Source of the DNA: CATQGW01 sp965242565
Lineage (GTDB): Bacteria > Chloroflexota > Dehalococcoidia > Bin125
NCBI GenBank assembly: GCA_965242565.1
Contig: OZ251457.1
Location: 1,426,001-1,490,000, forward strand
DNA: 64,000 bases
Direction: 5' to 3'
Under the pieces are notes generated by a model. It saw nothing but the letters and a program-made list of their open reading frames with translations, was not told the DNA's origin and searched no databases. Of this stretch, positions 18,100 to 27,900 are shown piece by piece. The position numbers and the translations under genes are program-made. Every line of letters begins with the position of its first letter. Within the stretch, counting starts at the first letter, position 1.

Positions 18100-19065
18100 C
18101 TAGCTCTGCGCTCGCCGGCGGCGAACCGCCAGGCCGCCGCCCAGCAGCAGCGCCGTCAGCGCCAGCGCGCCGCCGATGCCGCCCCACAGCGCCGCCGAGG
18201 AGCCGCGGTCGGCCAGGCCGCCCGTGCCCGTGGCGCCGAGGCCGGTGAGGCCGCCGGTGGTGCTCTCAGGAGCCTCGCCGTCCATGGCGCTGTCGTCGTC
18301 CATGCCCATGGCGCTGTCGTCGTCCATGCCCATGGTGCTGTCATCGTCCATGGCGCCGTCGCCGCTCATGTCCCCGTCCCCGTCAGTCGGCGGGTCTTCG
18401 TCAACGACCTCCATGGAACCACCGTCGGTGCCCATGGAATCGTCGCCGTCATCCATGCTGTCGCCGTCATCCATGCTGTCGCCGGAGTCCATGCTGTCGC
18501 CGGAGTCCATGCTGTCGCCGGAGTCCATGCTGTCGCCGGAGTCCATGCTGTCGCCGGAGTCCATGCTGTCGCCGGAGTCCATGCTGTCGCCGGAGTCCAT
18601 GCTGTCGCCGGAGTCCATGCTGTCGCCGGAGTCCATGCTGTCCATGCCGTCGCCGGAGCCCTCGTCCTCGGTGCCCAGCTCGTCGGTCGCCGGCTCTTCC
18701 TCTTCCGCCGGCGGCGGAGGCGTCACAGCTGCGAGATTGATGGGCTGGTTCCCGGCCGAACGCACCGGGTAGGACACATCCACCATCATGCCGTTGACGC
18801 TGAACGACACATCGCTCGTGCCGGCCGGCACATCGATCTGCCAGCCTTCCGCGCCGATCGTGGAGCGACCGACCTCTTCGCCGTCGGCCATGGCGACGAT
18901 CTCGGTCCCCGCCGGGGCCGTGTTGCCGTCGATCGTCACAACGTAGGGGCCAACACCTCCCCAGAAGCTGTGCGGCGGCGTCGGTTGGGCCAGCGCCGCG
19001 CCGGCGATCAGCAGCGCCGCGAGCGCCGCCCCCAACGCAGCCATCATTCGTGGAATCTTCGACAT
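18100..19065 (-). CDS. Exported Asp/Ser/Met-repeat protein with C-terminal membrane anchor
   Basis: About 321 aa. A signal peptide (MMAALGAALAALLIAGAALAQ) is followed by a ~90-aa beta domain (VTIDGNTAPAGTEIVAMADGE... VSFSVNGMMVDVSYPVR) like small carboxypeptidase-regulatory-type folds. A Glu/Pro stretch leads to nine exact MDSGDS hexapeptides, then looser MDDGDS and MDDDSAMG units. The C-terminus is a Gly/Leu transmembrane helix with RRRR, a sorting-signal-like tail. The strongly acidic, Met-rich stalk could bind cations (inference). ATG at 19063-19065 has AAAGG 9-10 nt upstream; in-frame ATGs at 19074 and 19113 are alternatives. It lies 75 nt downstream of the Ig-like gene, probably one operon. 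Confidence 0.82.
   Translation of the reverse strand: MSKIPRMMAALGAALAALLIAGAALAQPTPPHSFWGGVGPYVVTIDGNTAPAGTEIVAMADGEEVGRSTIGAEGWQIDVPAGTSDVSFSVNGMMVDVSYPVRSAGNQPINLAAVTPPPPAEEEEPATDELGTEDEGSGDGMDSMDSGDSMDSGDSMDSGDSMDSGDSMDSGDSMDSGDSMDSGDSMDSGDSMDSGDSMDDGDSMDDGDDSMGTDGGSMEVVDEDPPTDGDGDMSGDGAMDDDSTMGMDDDSAMGMDDDSAMDGEAPESTTGGLTGLGATGTGGLADRGSSAALWGGIGGALALTALLLGGGLAVRRRRAQS
18480..18641 (-). repeat. 18-bp coding tandem repeat (nine copies)
   Basis: Nine identical 18-bp units (GTCGCCGGAGTCCATGCT on the plus strand), each encoding MDSGDS. Identity at the nucleotide level implies recent expansion and probable copy-number variation. Confidence 0.92.
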
Positions 19066-19140
19066 TCGGTCCATCCCTTTCTGTGCCTCGTCGCCGTAAG
19101 TATCCACGCTCACGGCGTTTCGGACAACCTGTTTGCGCCT

Positions 19141-21174
19141 CTAGCCGCTCAGCCAGAGGATATCGCCTCTCGTTATGGTGAAATCAACCGTGCCCGGCAC
19201 CGGCCGGCCGTCGGTCAACTCACTGTAGGGGATCCAACGCTGCGCGTCGGCTCGCCAGCTCCACAGCGCGGTCGCGCCGTGCGGAATAAGCAGATCATAG
19301 AGCACACCCGCCGTCGTCGGCGTGCTGTCCAGCCAGGTCGTGAAGCTCCCCAGCCGCGCCGAGCCCAACCCGTCCAACCCAACCGCTCCAGCCGCCCCAG
19401 CCGCCCCAGCCGCATCGCCCGTCGCATCCGAGCCGGTCGTGGTCGCGCCGCTCCCATCGCCCCCATCACCCGTCGCGCCCGTTGCATCCGGCGTGCCCGT
19501 CGCGCCCGCAGCGCCGGGCGGCGTCGCCGTCACTACATCCGTCGCCTGCTGGCCGTCCGCCGTCGCCGTCACCGCCGCCGTGCCCGCTTGCACCACCAGG
19601 AACTCCAGGCTCGCCCGCCCGCCCACGGTGTTCACCGTCAAAGCGCCGCGCGAGACCAACTGCGCCGTGACCGGCTGCGTCGAGAACACCACCGGCGTGC
19701 CGTCGACCACCGGCTGGCCCTGCGCGTCGGTCACGTCGGCGATCACCCGCATCAGCCCCACGCCGCCGGACCAGACGATCGGCAGTTCGCTCAGCGCGAC
19801 CGCCGCCGCCTTGCCCGCCACCCGGAACGTGCGCTCGCTCTGCGCGCCGCCGTGCGAGACGCGCAGCGTGTATTCGCCCGCCGGCAGCGGGCGGCCCGCG
19901 GCCGCCAGCGTCCGCAGCAGGATCGAGGCCCCGCCGTCCGCGCCCGCCCGCCGCTCGCGGCTGATCGCCGTCTGCGCGACCGGGCGGCCCTCGGGGTCCT
20001 GCACCGTCAGTATCAGCCGCGCCGGGACGACCGCGTCGTTGCCCCTCGCGTCCGTCGCCGTCACCGGAATAGTAATCTGGTCGCGGGCGCCCTCGATCTG
20101 CTCGTTGAGCAGCGCGCCCGAAGGCTCGCCCAGCGCCAGCCGGCTGGCCGGCCCCGAAAAGGTCAAGCGCGGCGATTTGGCCGAATAGAGAACGCCGTCG
20201 GAGATCACCTGCGCGTTCACTTCGCTCGACCCCGCCGTGTCGCTGCTCACGATCAACGCGATCGCGCCCGCGCCGCTCACGCCCAGCTCCCGCACGCTGT
20301 CCGTCCTCCAGCTGCAGGACGCCGCCGAGCAGTCCGCGCCCGGCGCTGAGGAGTCGAGCATCAGCGGCGCGGCGGTGACGAAGATCGAGGTGATGGCCGA
20401 CGGATCCGCCGCCGCGTCGTTCGTGTTGAGAATCTTCAGCACCAGCTCGAACCCGTCGCCGCCGGCCGGGCGCGTCGTCGGCTGCCCCTCAGCCAACTCC
20501 AGCGTCACCGACGCGATCTCCACCACATCCTCCACCAGCGTCACCGTCTGGAGCGCCGCAGCCAGCGTCCCCGTGAACGGCTCGTCGTTGTTCGCGCCCG
20601 TAATCGTCAGCGAGTACTCCACGTCGGGGTCGGCCGAAAGAGTGACCTCGCCGGCGGGCAGGCCGAAGAAGTCGGCGGTGTAGGTGGCGACCGTGCATTC
20701 CCAGATCAGCGTCTCGTCCGACGCCAGCCCACAGGTCGCCTCGCGCTCTGCGTCCGTCGTTTCGGCCGTTCCGGCGGTCAGTTCGATGCCGCCCGTGCTC
20801 CGCAGCCGGATGCCGCTGGCCGAAACCGCCGTGATGGCGTCCGCTTCGATTTCCTCATTCAGCTCAACGCGCAGCACCACTCGCAGGCCCAGGTCGGTCG
20901 TGCCGACGGGAACAATGGCGTCGGAGTCGTCGAGCGCAATCCGCAGCTCGGCGCGGAAAATGCCCTGCTGCGCCTGCGCAGACTGCGGCGCAACGGCGGC
21001 CCAGGCGAGCGCCGCGACAAGCGCCGCCAGCAACCCAAGCGCAGCCCCAGACCCCGCGCCCGACCCGAAGCCAACCCGCAGCCCCGCGCCCAGCCCGAGG
21101 CCCAGCGCCCGACCCAGCATCCGCGACGGCGCCGCAAAGCTGTTCACCGCTGCTCGCCTTCCCGCCGACTCCAT
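19141..21174 (-). CDS. Secreted Ig-like domain protein with shared C-terminal module
   Basis: 677-aa exported protein. The long Gly/Ala-rich signal region ends at APQSAQAQQ (~70). The body holds several beta-sandwich domains, including an invasin/big-1-like one (VIADVTDAQGQPVVDGTPVVF ... FLVVQAGTAAVTATADG at ~480-550). A low-complexity Gly/Ala/Thr linker (GATGTPDATGATG) leads to the C-terminal module (LGSFTTWLDSTPTTAGVLYD ... WSWRADAQRWIPY ... GDILWLSG). The start region carries a tandem 26-bp duplication (ATGGAGTCGGCGG occurs twice); the downstream ATG at 21174 is in frame with GGAAGGG 8 nt upstream. The stop is TAG. Likely a surface protein, co-operonic with the downstream acidic repeat protein. 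Confidence 0.82.
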   Translation of the reverse strand: MESAGRRAAVNSFAAPSRMLGRALGLGLGAGLRVGFGSGAGSGAALGLLAALVAALAWAAVAPQSAQAQQGIFRAELRIALDDSDAIVPVGTTDLGLRVVLRVELNEEIEADAITAVSASGIRLRSTGGIELTAGTAETTDAEREATCGLASDETLIWECTVATYTADFFGLPAGEVTLSADPDVEYSLTITGANNDEPFTGTLAAALQTVTLVEDVVEIASVTLELAEGQPTTRPAGGDGFELVLKILNTNDAAADPSAITSIFVTAAPLMLDSSAPGADCSAASCSWRTDSVRELGVSGAGAIALIVSSDTAGSSEVNAQVISDGVLYSAKSPRLTFSGPASRLALGEPSGALLNEQIEGARDQITIPVTATDARGNDAVVPARLILTVQDPEGRPVAQTAISRERRAGADGGASILLRTLAAAGRPLPAGEYTLRVSHGGAQSERTFRVAGKAAAVALSELPIVWSGGVGLMRVIADVTDAQGQPVVDGTPVVFSTQPVTAQLVSRGALTVNTVGGRASLEFLVVQAGTAAVTATADGQQATDVVTATPPGAAGATGTPDATGATGDGGDGSGATTTGSDATGDAAGAAGAAGAVGLDGLGSARLGSFTTWLDSTPTTAGVLYDLLIPHGATALWSWRADAQRWIPYSELTDGRPVPGTVDFTITRGDILWLSG

Positions 21175-21311
21175 CCGGTCGGCCCTTCCGCCGACTCCAT
21201 CCCGTCGGCTACCTGCCTAGCCTACGCGCCCCACCACCCCTTGCGCCCGCCAACTTTACGCCCACGCAACACACCGCCCCCTTTCCTCGTCATTCCCGCC
21301 GCTCCTCTCCC

Positions 21312-21983
21312 CGTCATACCCGCGCCGAAGAATCCGTCATACCCGCGCTTGCCGCGGGTATCTCGACGTGAGCGGCACCCCCCCATCCCCAAGACCCGTC
21401 GCCCCAGACTTGATCTGGGACCCAAACCCAACCCCCTCACGCAGCACCAAGCCCCCGAACAGCCTCCCAACGCCGTTCACAGAAACTCCGGCGCTCCGCC
21501 CCACCCCCCTCTCCGTCACTCCCGCCCCCTTCTCCCGTCATACCCGCGCCGAAGAATCCGTCATACCCGCGCTTGCCGCGGGTATCTCGACGTGAGCAGC
21601 ACCCAACCCCCATCCCCAAGACCCGTCGCCCCAGACTTGATCTGGGACCCAAACCCAACCCCCTCACGCAGCACCAAGCCCCCGAACAGCCTCCCAACGC
21701 CGTTCACAGAAACTCCGGCGCTCCGCCCCACCCCCCTCTCCGTCACTCCCGCCCCCTTCTCCCGTCATACCCGCGCCGAAGAATCCGTCATACCCGCGCT
21801 TGCCGCGGGTATCTCGACGTGAGCAGCACCCAACCCCCATCCCCAAGACCCGTCGCCCCAGACTTGATCTGGGGCCCAAACCCAACTCCCTCACGCAGCA
21901 CCAAGCCCCCGAACAGCCTCCCAACGCCGTTCACAGAAACTCCGGCGCTCCGTCCCACCCCCCTCTTCGTCACTCCCGCCCCC
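21312..21983. repeat. Triplicated ~225-bp intergenic unit
   Basis: Three head-to-tail copies (21312-21535, 21536-21762, 21763-21983; 224, 227 and ~221 bp). Each contains a short A-like start, a full A hairpin and a B left half ending in a GAAACTCCGGCGCTC stretch. Copies differ at only a few bases; copy 3 has GGGGCCC where copies 1 and 2 have GGGACCC. The array abuts the thiolase stop codon. No gene. Confidence 0.92.
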
Positions 21984-23213
21984 CTACCCCCGCCCGATCA
22001 CCAACGACACCGACGTCGTGCCCGAACCGCCGATGTTCAGCGTCGCCACTCGCTTCGCGTCCGGCACCTGGTAGTCGCCCGCCGCGCCCGTCACCTGCCG
22101 GTGGGCGTCCAGCGCCTGGCGCACGCCTGTCGCGCCGACCGGGTGGCCGCCGCCGATCAGCCCGCCCGACGGATTCATCGGCAGCGCGCCCTCGAAATCG
22201 ATCACCCCGTCCTCGATCGCCTCAAACGAGCGGCCCGGCTCCGTCAGCCCGAAGTGGTCGATCGCCATGTAGTGCGAGGTCGTGAAGCAGTCGTGCGTCT
22301 CGATCGCGTCCAGCTGCCGGGCATCCTCGACGCCGGCCCGCTCGAAAGCGTCCACGATCGCCCGCCGCGTGTGCGGCAGGATGTACGGGTCGCCCGCGGC
22401 CTGCGAGATCTTGCTGTCGAAGGTCAGCGCCGCCGTGCGGTGGCCCCAGCCCTCGATGCGCGGCACATCGGCCAGCTCGACGCCGTTGCGCTCCGCCCAC
22501 TCGGCCGCCTTCGCCTCCGACGCCAGCACCAGGCTGACCGCGCCGTCGGTGATCTGCGAGCAGTCGCGCACCGCCAGCCGACCCGTCACCTGCGCGGCGT
22601 ATTTGCCGCCCTGCAGCTCCTCGAGATCGCCCAGCCAGGCCCGCGTCTGCGCCTTGGGGTTGCGCTGCGCGTTGGCGTAGTTCAGCTCCGCCAGCCGCGT
22701 CAGATGCGCCGCGTCCAGCCCGTAGCGCTCCTCATAGACATCGCCCAGCCGCCCGAACAGCTTCGGGAACGGCAAATCCACCCCCGCCGCCTCCAGCTCA
22801 TACCAGCCCGCCGTGCCGAGGAAGTCGCCGCCCTCAACCGGGCTGACCGTCTTCATCTGCTCCACACCCAGCACCAGCGCCGTCTCGTAGCGCCCCGCCT
22901 CGATCTCCGCCGCGCCCATCAGGATCGAAATCGAGCCCGACGCGCAGGCCGCCTCGTGCCGCGAGGTCGGCAGCCCGCCGAAATCCGGATCGATCTCCGC
23001 GAAAAAGCCGCCCAGCTGCCCCTGCTTGGCGTACAGCTCGCCCGCGAAGTTGCCCACATGCGCTGTGTCGATGTCGTGCGCCTCCAGGCCCGTCGCCTCC
23101 AGCGCGCCCTGCACCGCCTCGCCCATGATCTCCCGCAGATTCGCTTCCTCCTTGCGCCAGTTGCGCGCAAAATCCGTCTGGTATCCGCCGAGGATGTAGA
23201 CCGCAGTGCTCAT
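21984..23213 (-). CDS. Thiolase-family acyltransferase (SCP-x / acetyl-CoA acetyltransferase type)
   Basis: 409-aa thiolase-fold enzyme that condenses or cleaves acyl-CoAs. The nucleophilic Cys is in EAACASGS (~90), the catalytic His in GGGHPVGATG near the C-terminus, and the family's ETHDCF motif is present (IETHDCFTTSHY). The terminal Cys loop of classic thiolases is replaced by NIGGSGTTS, as in SCP-x/nonspecific-lipid-transfer thiolases, so the substrate may be a branched or long acyl-CoA (inference). ATG at 23211-23213 with GAGAGGG upstream is preferred over the extended frame. The crotonase gene lies 70 nt upstream on the same strand. Confidence 0.9.
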   Translation of the reverse strand: MSTAVYILGGYQTDFARNWRKEEANLREIMGEAVQGALEATGLEAHDIDTAHVGNFAGELYAKQGQLGGFFAEIDPDFGGLPTSRHEAACASGSISILMGAAEIEAGRYETALVLGVEQMKTVSPVEGGDFLGTAGWYELEAAGVDLPFPKLFGRLGDVYEERYGLDAAHLTRLAELNYANAQRNPKAQTRAWLGDLEELQGGKYAAQVTGRLAVRDCSQITDGAVSLVLASEAKAAEWAERNGVELADVPRIEGWGHRTAALTFDSKISQAAGDPYILPHTRRAIVDAFERAGVEDARQLDAIETHDCFTTSHYMAIDHFGLTEPGRSFEAIEDGVIDFEGALPMNPSGGLIGGGHPVGATGVRQALDAHRQVTGAAGDYQVPDAKRVATLNIGGSGTTSVSLVIGRG

Positions 23214-23283
23214 GATCGCCCTCTCATCTGAATTCGGTGCGTGTGCGGAGAGTAGCAGCCGCGCCACTCCCTCAGTAGCCCCG

Positions 23284-24126
23284 TCAGTACCCGCGGAAGA
23301 CCGGCGCGCGCTTCTCCCGCCAACTCTGCCGACCCTCCTCCGCGTCGTACGTCCGACGCACCCGATCCGACACCTCCACCTCGTGCGACAGCGTGTCGCG
23401 CAGCGAATGCTCCGACCCGTAGTCGATCATCTCCTTGAACGTCGCCGCGTTCAGCGTCGGCAGCGCCGCCAGATCCGACACGAAGCGCGCCGCCTCCGCG
23501 TCGAAATCCTCCAGCGGCCAGACCCGATTCGCCCAGCCCCAGGCCAGCGCCTCTTCCGCCTCCAGATGCCGACCCGTCACCAGCAGCTCCAGCGCCCGCC
23601 CGCGCCCCACGATCCGCGGCACAAACCACGTCGTGCCCCCGTTCATCCCGATCGCCCGCTGCACCCGGTGGTCGCCCACCTCGATGTTGTCCGCGCAGAG
23701 CCGCATGTCGCAGGCCGACGCGATCTCCCAGCCGTGCCCCAGCGCCCAGCCCGTCACCAGCGCCACCACCGGCTTGCGCAGCGCCCGCAAACTCAGCAGG
23801 AATGGGTGATGCACCGTCACGCTGCTGTCAATCGGATGGACCGGCTCCATCCCGTACAGATCATCCCCCGAGCAGAACGCCTGCGTGCCCGCCCCGCGCA
23901 GCGTCACTACCCGCACATCCGGACGCCGCGCCGCAAAATCGATCAGCCGCTGCAACTCGTGCAGCAGCCGAAAGCTCAGCGCATTCAGCCGCTCCGGACG
24001 ATTCAGCGTGATCGCCAGCACCCCCTCCTCCGTCACCTCCCACAGCGTGACCTGCCACTCCCCGTCCGCCATCGGACGCGGCGCCTCGGGCCAGTCTGCC
24101 GCCGTTACGTCATGCTGCGTCGTCAT
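23284..24126 (-). CDS. Enoyl-CoA hydratase/isomerase (crotonase) family
   Basis: 280-aa crotonase with an ~30-residue N-terminal extension. Oxyanion-hole motifs are present: FCSGDDL (~90) and GWALGHGWEIA (~125). The usual general-base Glu region reads IGMNGGTTWFVPR, so the catalytic acid/base is not the standard pair and hydratase activity is not assured. The start codon overlaps the stop of the upstream Uma2 gene (TGATG), so translation is coupled. With the thiolase downstream it suggests a beta-oxidation-like module. Confidence 0.88.
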   Translation of the reverse strand: MTTQHDVTAADWPEAPRPMADGEWQVTLWEVTEEGVLAITLNRPERLNALSFRLLHELQRLIDFAARRPDVRVVTLRGAGTQAFCSGDDLYGMEPVHPIDSSVTVHHPFLLSLRALRKPVVALVTGWALGHGWEIASACDMRLCADNIEVGDHRVQRAIGMNGGTTWFVPRIVGRGRALELLVTGRHLEAEEALAWGWANRVWPLEDFDAEAARFVSDLAALPTLNAATFKEMIDYGSEHSLRDTLSHEVEVSDRVRRTYDAEEGRQSWREKRAPVFRGY

Positions 24127-24797
24127 CAGTCATCCTCTCCAATCAGCGCCCAGACCTCCTCGAAATCAATCGTGAAGCCCGGCAACTCCGGTTCCGCCGA
24201 CAGCTCCGACGGACGCTCCAGCCGCTCGACCTCGCGCCCCGGCCGGTAGACGAAGACCAGCCGATCATCGGGGTCCACCAGCACGCCCAGCCGCACGCCG
24301 AAGCCGATCCACTCCGCCATCTTCTCCTGCTGCGCCGCCAGCTGGTCGCTCGGCGAGCGCACCTCCACCACGAAATCGGGAATCGCCGCGACGATGCCCC
24401 GACGCTCCGCGCGGCTCATGTCGCCCAGCCGCTCATCGCTGATCCAGGCCGCGTCCGGCTGCCGCACGCTGCCGTCGGGACGGCGGATGCCCGCGCTCGA
24501 GCTGTAGGCCCGCCCGTCGCGGTGCCCACGCCGCCAATTGCCCAGCAGACGGTTGAATTCGCTCTCTATCTCGCTGCTCTCGCCGCCCGCAGGCCAATTC
24601 ATCACCAACGCCCCTTCCGCGTCGCGCTCGAAGCGCAGACCGTCGTTCAACGACGAAATGCGCAGCAGCAGATCGTCCGTCAGCGGGCACTCCGCCGGAA
24701 AGCGCAGCGTCGGCAACGCCGGCAGCTCCGGCGCCCCCGCCGACGCAACCGCCGCCCCGCCCAATTCCGCATCCCGCGTCGCCGTCGCAGTCGCCAT
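24126..24797 (-). CDS. Uma2 family (DUF820) putative restriction-endonuclease-fold protein
   Basis: 223 aa. The C-terminal PD-(D/E)XK-like core is recognisable: QPDAAWISDE, then PDFVVEVRSPSDQLAAQQEKM (Asp, Glu-x-Arg/Ser and the Q...K helix), then GVRLGVLVDPDDRLVFVYRPG. The family is abundant in Chloroflexota and Cyanobacteria; its role is unknown and DNA cleavage is unproven. Residues 1-30 are a low-complexity leader. The gene is coupled to the crotonase by a one-base stop/start overlap. A second family member is at 39778. Confidence 0.87.
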   Translation of the reverse strand: MATATATRDAELGGAAVASAGAPELPALPTLRFPAECPLTDDLLLRISSLNDGLRFERDAEGALVMNWPAGGESSEIESEFNRLLGNWRRGHRDGRAYSSSAGIRRPDGSVRQPDAAWISDERLGDMSRAERRGIVAAIPDFVVEVRSPSDQLAAQQEKMAEWIGFGVRLGVLVDPDDRLVFVYRPGREVERLERPSELSAEPELPGFTIDFEEVWALIGEDD

Positions 24798-24946
24798 CGC
24801 GCCCCCTCCACCGCGATAGTAGCCCCTCCGCTCCCGCCCGGGGGCGCCCGCCCCGTCATTCCCGCCGCCCTCCCCGTCATTCCCGCCGCCCGCCCCGTCA
24901 TTCCCGCCCCCGAGCGGGAATCTCCCCGCACGCCCCCAATCCCCGC
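24798..24946. repeat. C-palindrome cluster
   Basis: Three CGTCATTCCCGC units about 25 nt apart, the last forming a complete TTCCCGC/GCGGGAA hairpin, in the gap between the restriction enzyme and Uma2 genes. Confidence 0.8.
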
Positions 24947-27900
24947 TCAGTCCGCCTCCTCCAGCGCCGGCAGAGCATCCACAATCCGCATCGTCTCCAC
25001 GCTCACCGTCACGATCCGCTTCACCAGCTGCGGGATGTAATCCGGCTGCGGCGGCTCCAACTCCAGGCCCCAGTCGTTCGGATCGTTCACGATCCCGCTC
25101 GCCTTGTCCGTCCGCACCTGATAGCGGTCGAGCAGCCATTCCAGCGCCGAGCGCGGGCCCACCACGTAGCGATGCGCCCCTTCGGGAATCCCCCGCAGCG
25201 TCAGCCAGTCGTTGACCACGATCGCCGAGCGATCCTTCTGCTTGGGCGTGCCCGCCCACTTCAGCTTCCGCACGTACCAGCGTGCATCGTCGTCGGGCGC
25301 CCCGTCGCTCCAGACCTCCTCCAGCGCATACGGCTCCACCTGCTCGTAACCGATGTGCAGGTTGAGCAGCGCCTGCCCCGCCTCCGCAAAGGCGTAGAAC
25401 GACGCCGCCGTAGTCACCTCCGGAATGCGCGGCAGCATCCGCGAGAGGTCCGCTGCGTAGCGCTCGCGATAGTCCGACGAGTGCAGGATGCCGTAGACGT
25501 AGGCGAAGATTCCGTCCTTGGTGACATCTCCGCCGTAGCGCGACTGGTAGACAGCCAGAGCTTGGTCTGTGATGTTGTCGTGGGGCGCAGTCTCGTGATG
25601 ATCTGTGATCATCGTGTCCTGCGAGAACGAATATTGGCGGGCCTGCTTTTCGGGAGTTGAGTCGTAGACGTACCGGGGGAATGTGAACGTCGCCTGTCCG
25701 GTCGCACCGCCCGCGCACGCAACGTCCGGGACTGCGTCAGTCGCGAGGATCCCTGGCACCCTACCGGCGACCCTAAGCTTGTACTCGATGACGATCTGAG
25801 GCACTTGGTGTGCTGCGGATGGGAAAATGTCGAGGATTCGGTGGGTGCTGTTGTTCAGAGCCCTGTCCAAGTAGAGATGCTGTCGGAAGAACGGCCGGTA
25901 AAGCGATGAGCCGAAACCTGCCTCGTTGACCTCGATCAACTTGCCGTTTTTCGCAGCGCGTTCGGCCTTAGCTTCCCACTTGAATTGCGTTGGGATGCGC
26001 TCCGGCCAGCCCTGCCCTTTGTGGTCCTTCCTGGCCTGATCGTTGTAAAACGCGACCTGCGCGCTCACACGACTGCGTAGTTTGCGATCCGATGTGCTGA
26101 ACACCCAAGCGTCTCGCTTCGTCTCCAGCCCGTTGGACGCCAACCCGAACAGCGGCGGACTGCCATCAGTCTGGTTGCCGCTGTTTGCCAACGGGCGGAG
26201 GATGGCAAAGTGTTCGCTGCGCTGGTTGATCCAGTCGCCGTGCTTGTTCGGCGTGACCGTGCGCCACTTGTCATCATGGACACTCGAACCAGCGATGATG
26301 CCCTGCTTTTCTTTGGTGGAGAGACCATCACCGATGTCGCGATACCGGATTTCTGCCCCAGATGTCGGCACTGATCCGGGACGCCGGACCAACAGCAGCA
26401 CTGCGACACCAGTTCGCGTGCCAGAGCTGAATGCGGACTCACCCTCCGCCTCAGCTTGCCGACCGACCGTTCGCAGGTTGCCTCGAAAGTCGTAGACGTA
26501 GATTGCGTGGAACTCGTCAGCCAGCGATTTGCGAAACGCATCGAATGCGGTTCCGTCGACGAAGCCGCTGTTGGTCACGTACGCGACGACGCCTCCATTT
26601 GACGACGCAAGTACGCGATTAGAGGCCCAGCGGATCGCACGCACATAGTGATCGTACAGCGCAACCCGATTGGTTGCCTCAGAGTTCGCGGCATAGGCCC
26701 CGGTAATTGACGAAGCAGAGGCCGCAACGCCTGCGCCCCTGCCGTCAAGGTGCGGGTACGAGCGATTGGGATTCTGATCATCGTGCTTCTTCTGCCCACC
26801 CGACCATGGCGGATTGCCGATGATCACGCGGATATCCAGCCCCAGCTGCCGCTCGATCTGCTCGCTGTTGTTGGCGAACAGCCCCGTACCCTGTCGCTCG
26901 CCCGGCTCCGTCATCTGGAACGTGTCGGTCAACACGCCCCCCGTAAACGGCTCGTAGCCCGCGTCGAGCTTGTGCGCCGCCATTGCGTCGCGGTAGGCGT
27001 TCTCGATGTTGACCGCCGCGATATAGTAGGCGAGCAGCATGATCTCGTTGGCGTGGATTTCGTTGCGGTACTTGCGCCGCAGGTCTTCCACGCCGATCAG
27101 GCCGCTCTGGAGCAGTTGCGCGATGAACGTGCTGGTGCCGGTGAACGGATCGAGGATATGCACGCCCTTGTCGCCGAGCGACGCGCCGAACTCGCGTTGC
27201 AGCAGGTCCGCCACCGCGCGGATGATGAAGTCGACGATCTCCAGCGGCGTGTAGACGATGCCCAGCCGCTCGGCGTCCTTGGGGAACGCTTCACGGAAGA
27301 AGTTCTCGTAGAGCTCGTTGGCGACTCGCCGGCGGCCCTCGGCGTTGTCGATCCCCTCCACCCGCCGCCGCACGTTCTCGTAGAAGCCGCTCAGCCGCGC
27401 CGTTTCCGCGTCGAGCCCCTCGCCCGCGAGCGCGTCGATCATTCGCTGCATCGCCCGCGAGACCGGGTTGCTCTCGGTGAAATCGGAGCCGCCGAACAGC
27501 GCGTCGAAGACGGGCTTGGTAATCAGGTGCTGCGCCAGCATTGCCGCCGCGTCGTCCTCCGTAATCGAATCGTTGAGGTTGCGCCGCAGCGACGCGACGA
27601 AGTCGTCGAAGCGCTTGCCCAGCGTGTCGGAGCCCGAGATCAGGAAGCGAATGCGGCTATGCAGCCGGCTCGCGATATCGGCGACCGACGCCGCCCAGTG
27701 CTTCCAGTAGCGGCGCTCGCCGCAGCGGATCACGATCTGCGCGTAGATCGCGTCGCGCCACTGCGCCAGCTGCTCGTCGATCCCCTCCAGAATCAGCTGT
27801 CGGCCCTCTGCAACCGGATCGCCCTCGCCCTCCGTCTCTTCGCCATCGCCGCCGCCCGGTCCCACCCCGATCACGCAGATCGGGCCTTCGCGCCCCTCGT

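Noticed and set aside
18480..18641. Regular 18-bp array as a CRISPR
   Set aside because: The units are contiguous, identical and in frame within a coding sequence (MDSGDS); there are no spacers and no cas genes.
21312..21983. Triplicated block as a CRISPR or as a tandem gene family
   Set aside because: Units of ~225 bp consist of intergenic hairpins; frames through them give the same peptide scraps in several frames and lack ribosome-binding sites.
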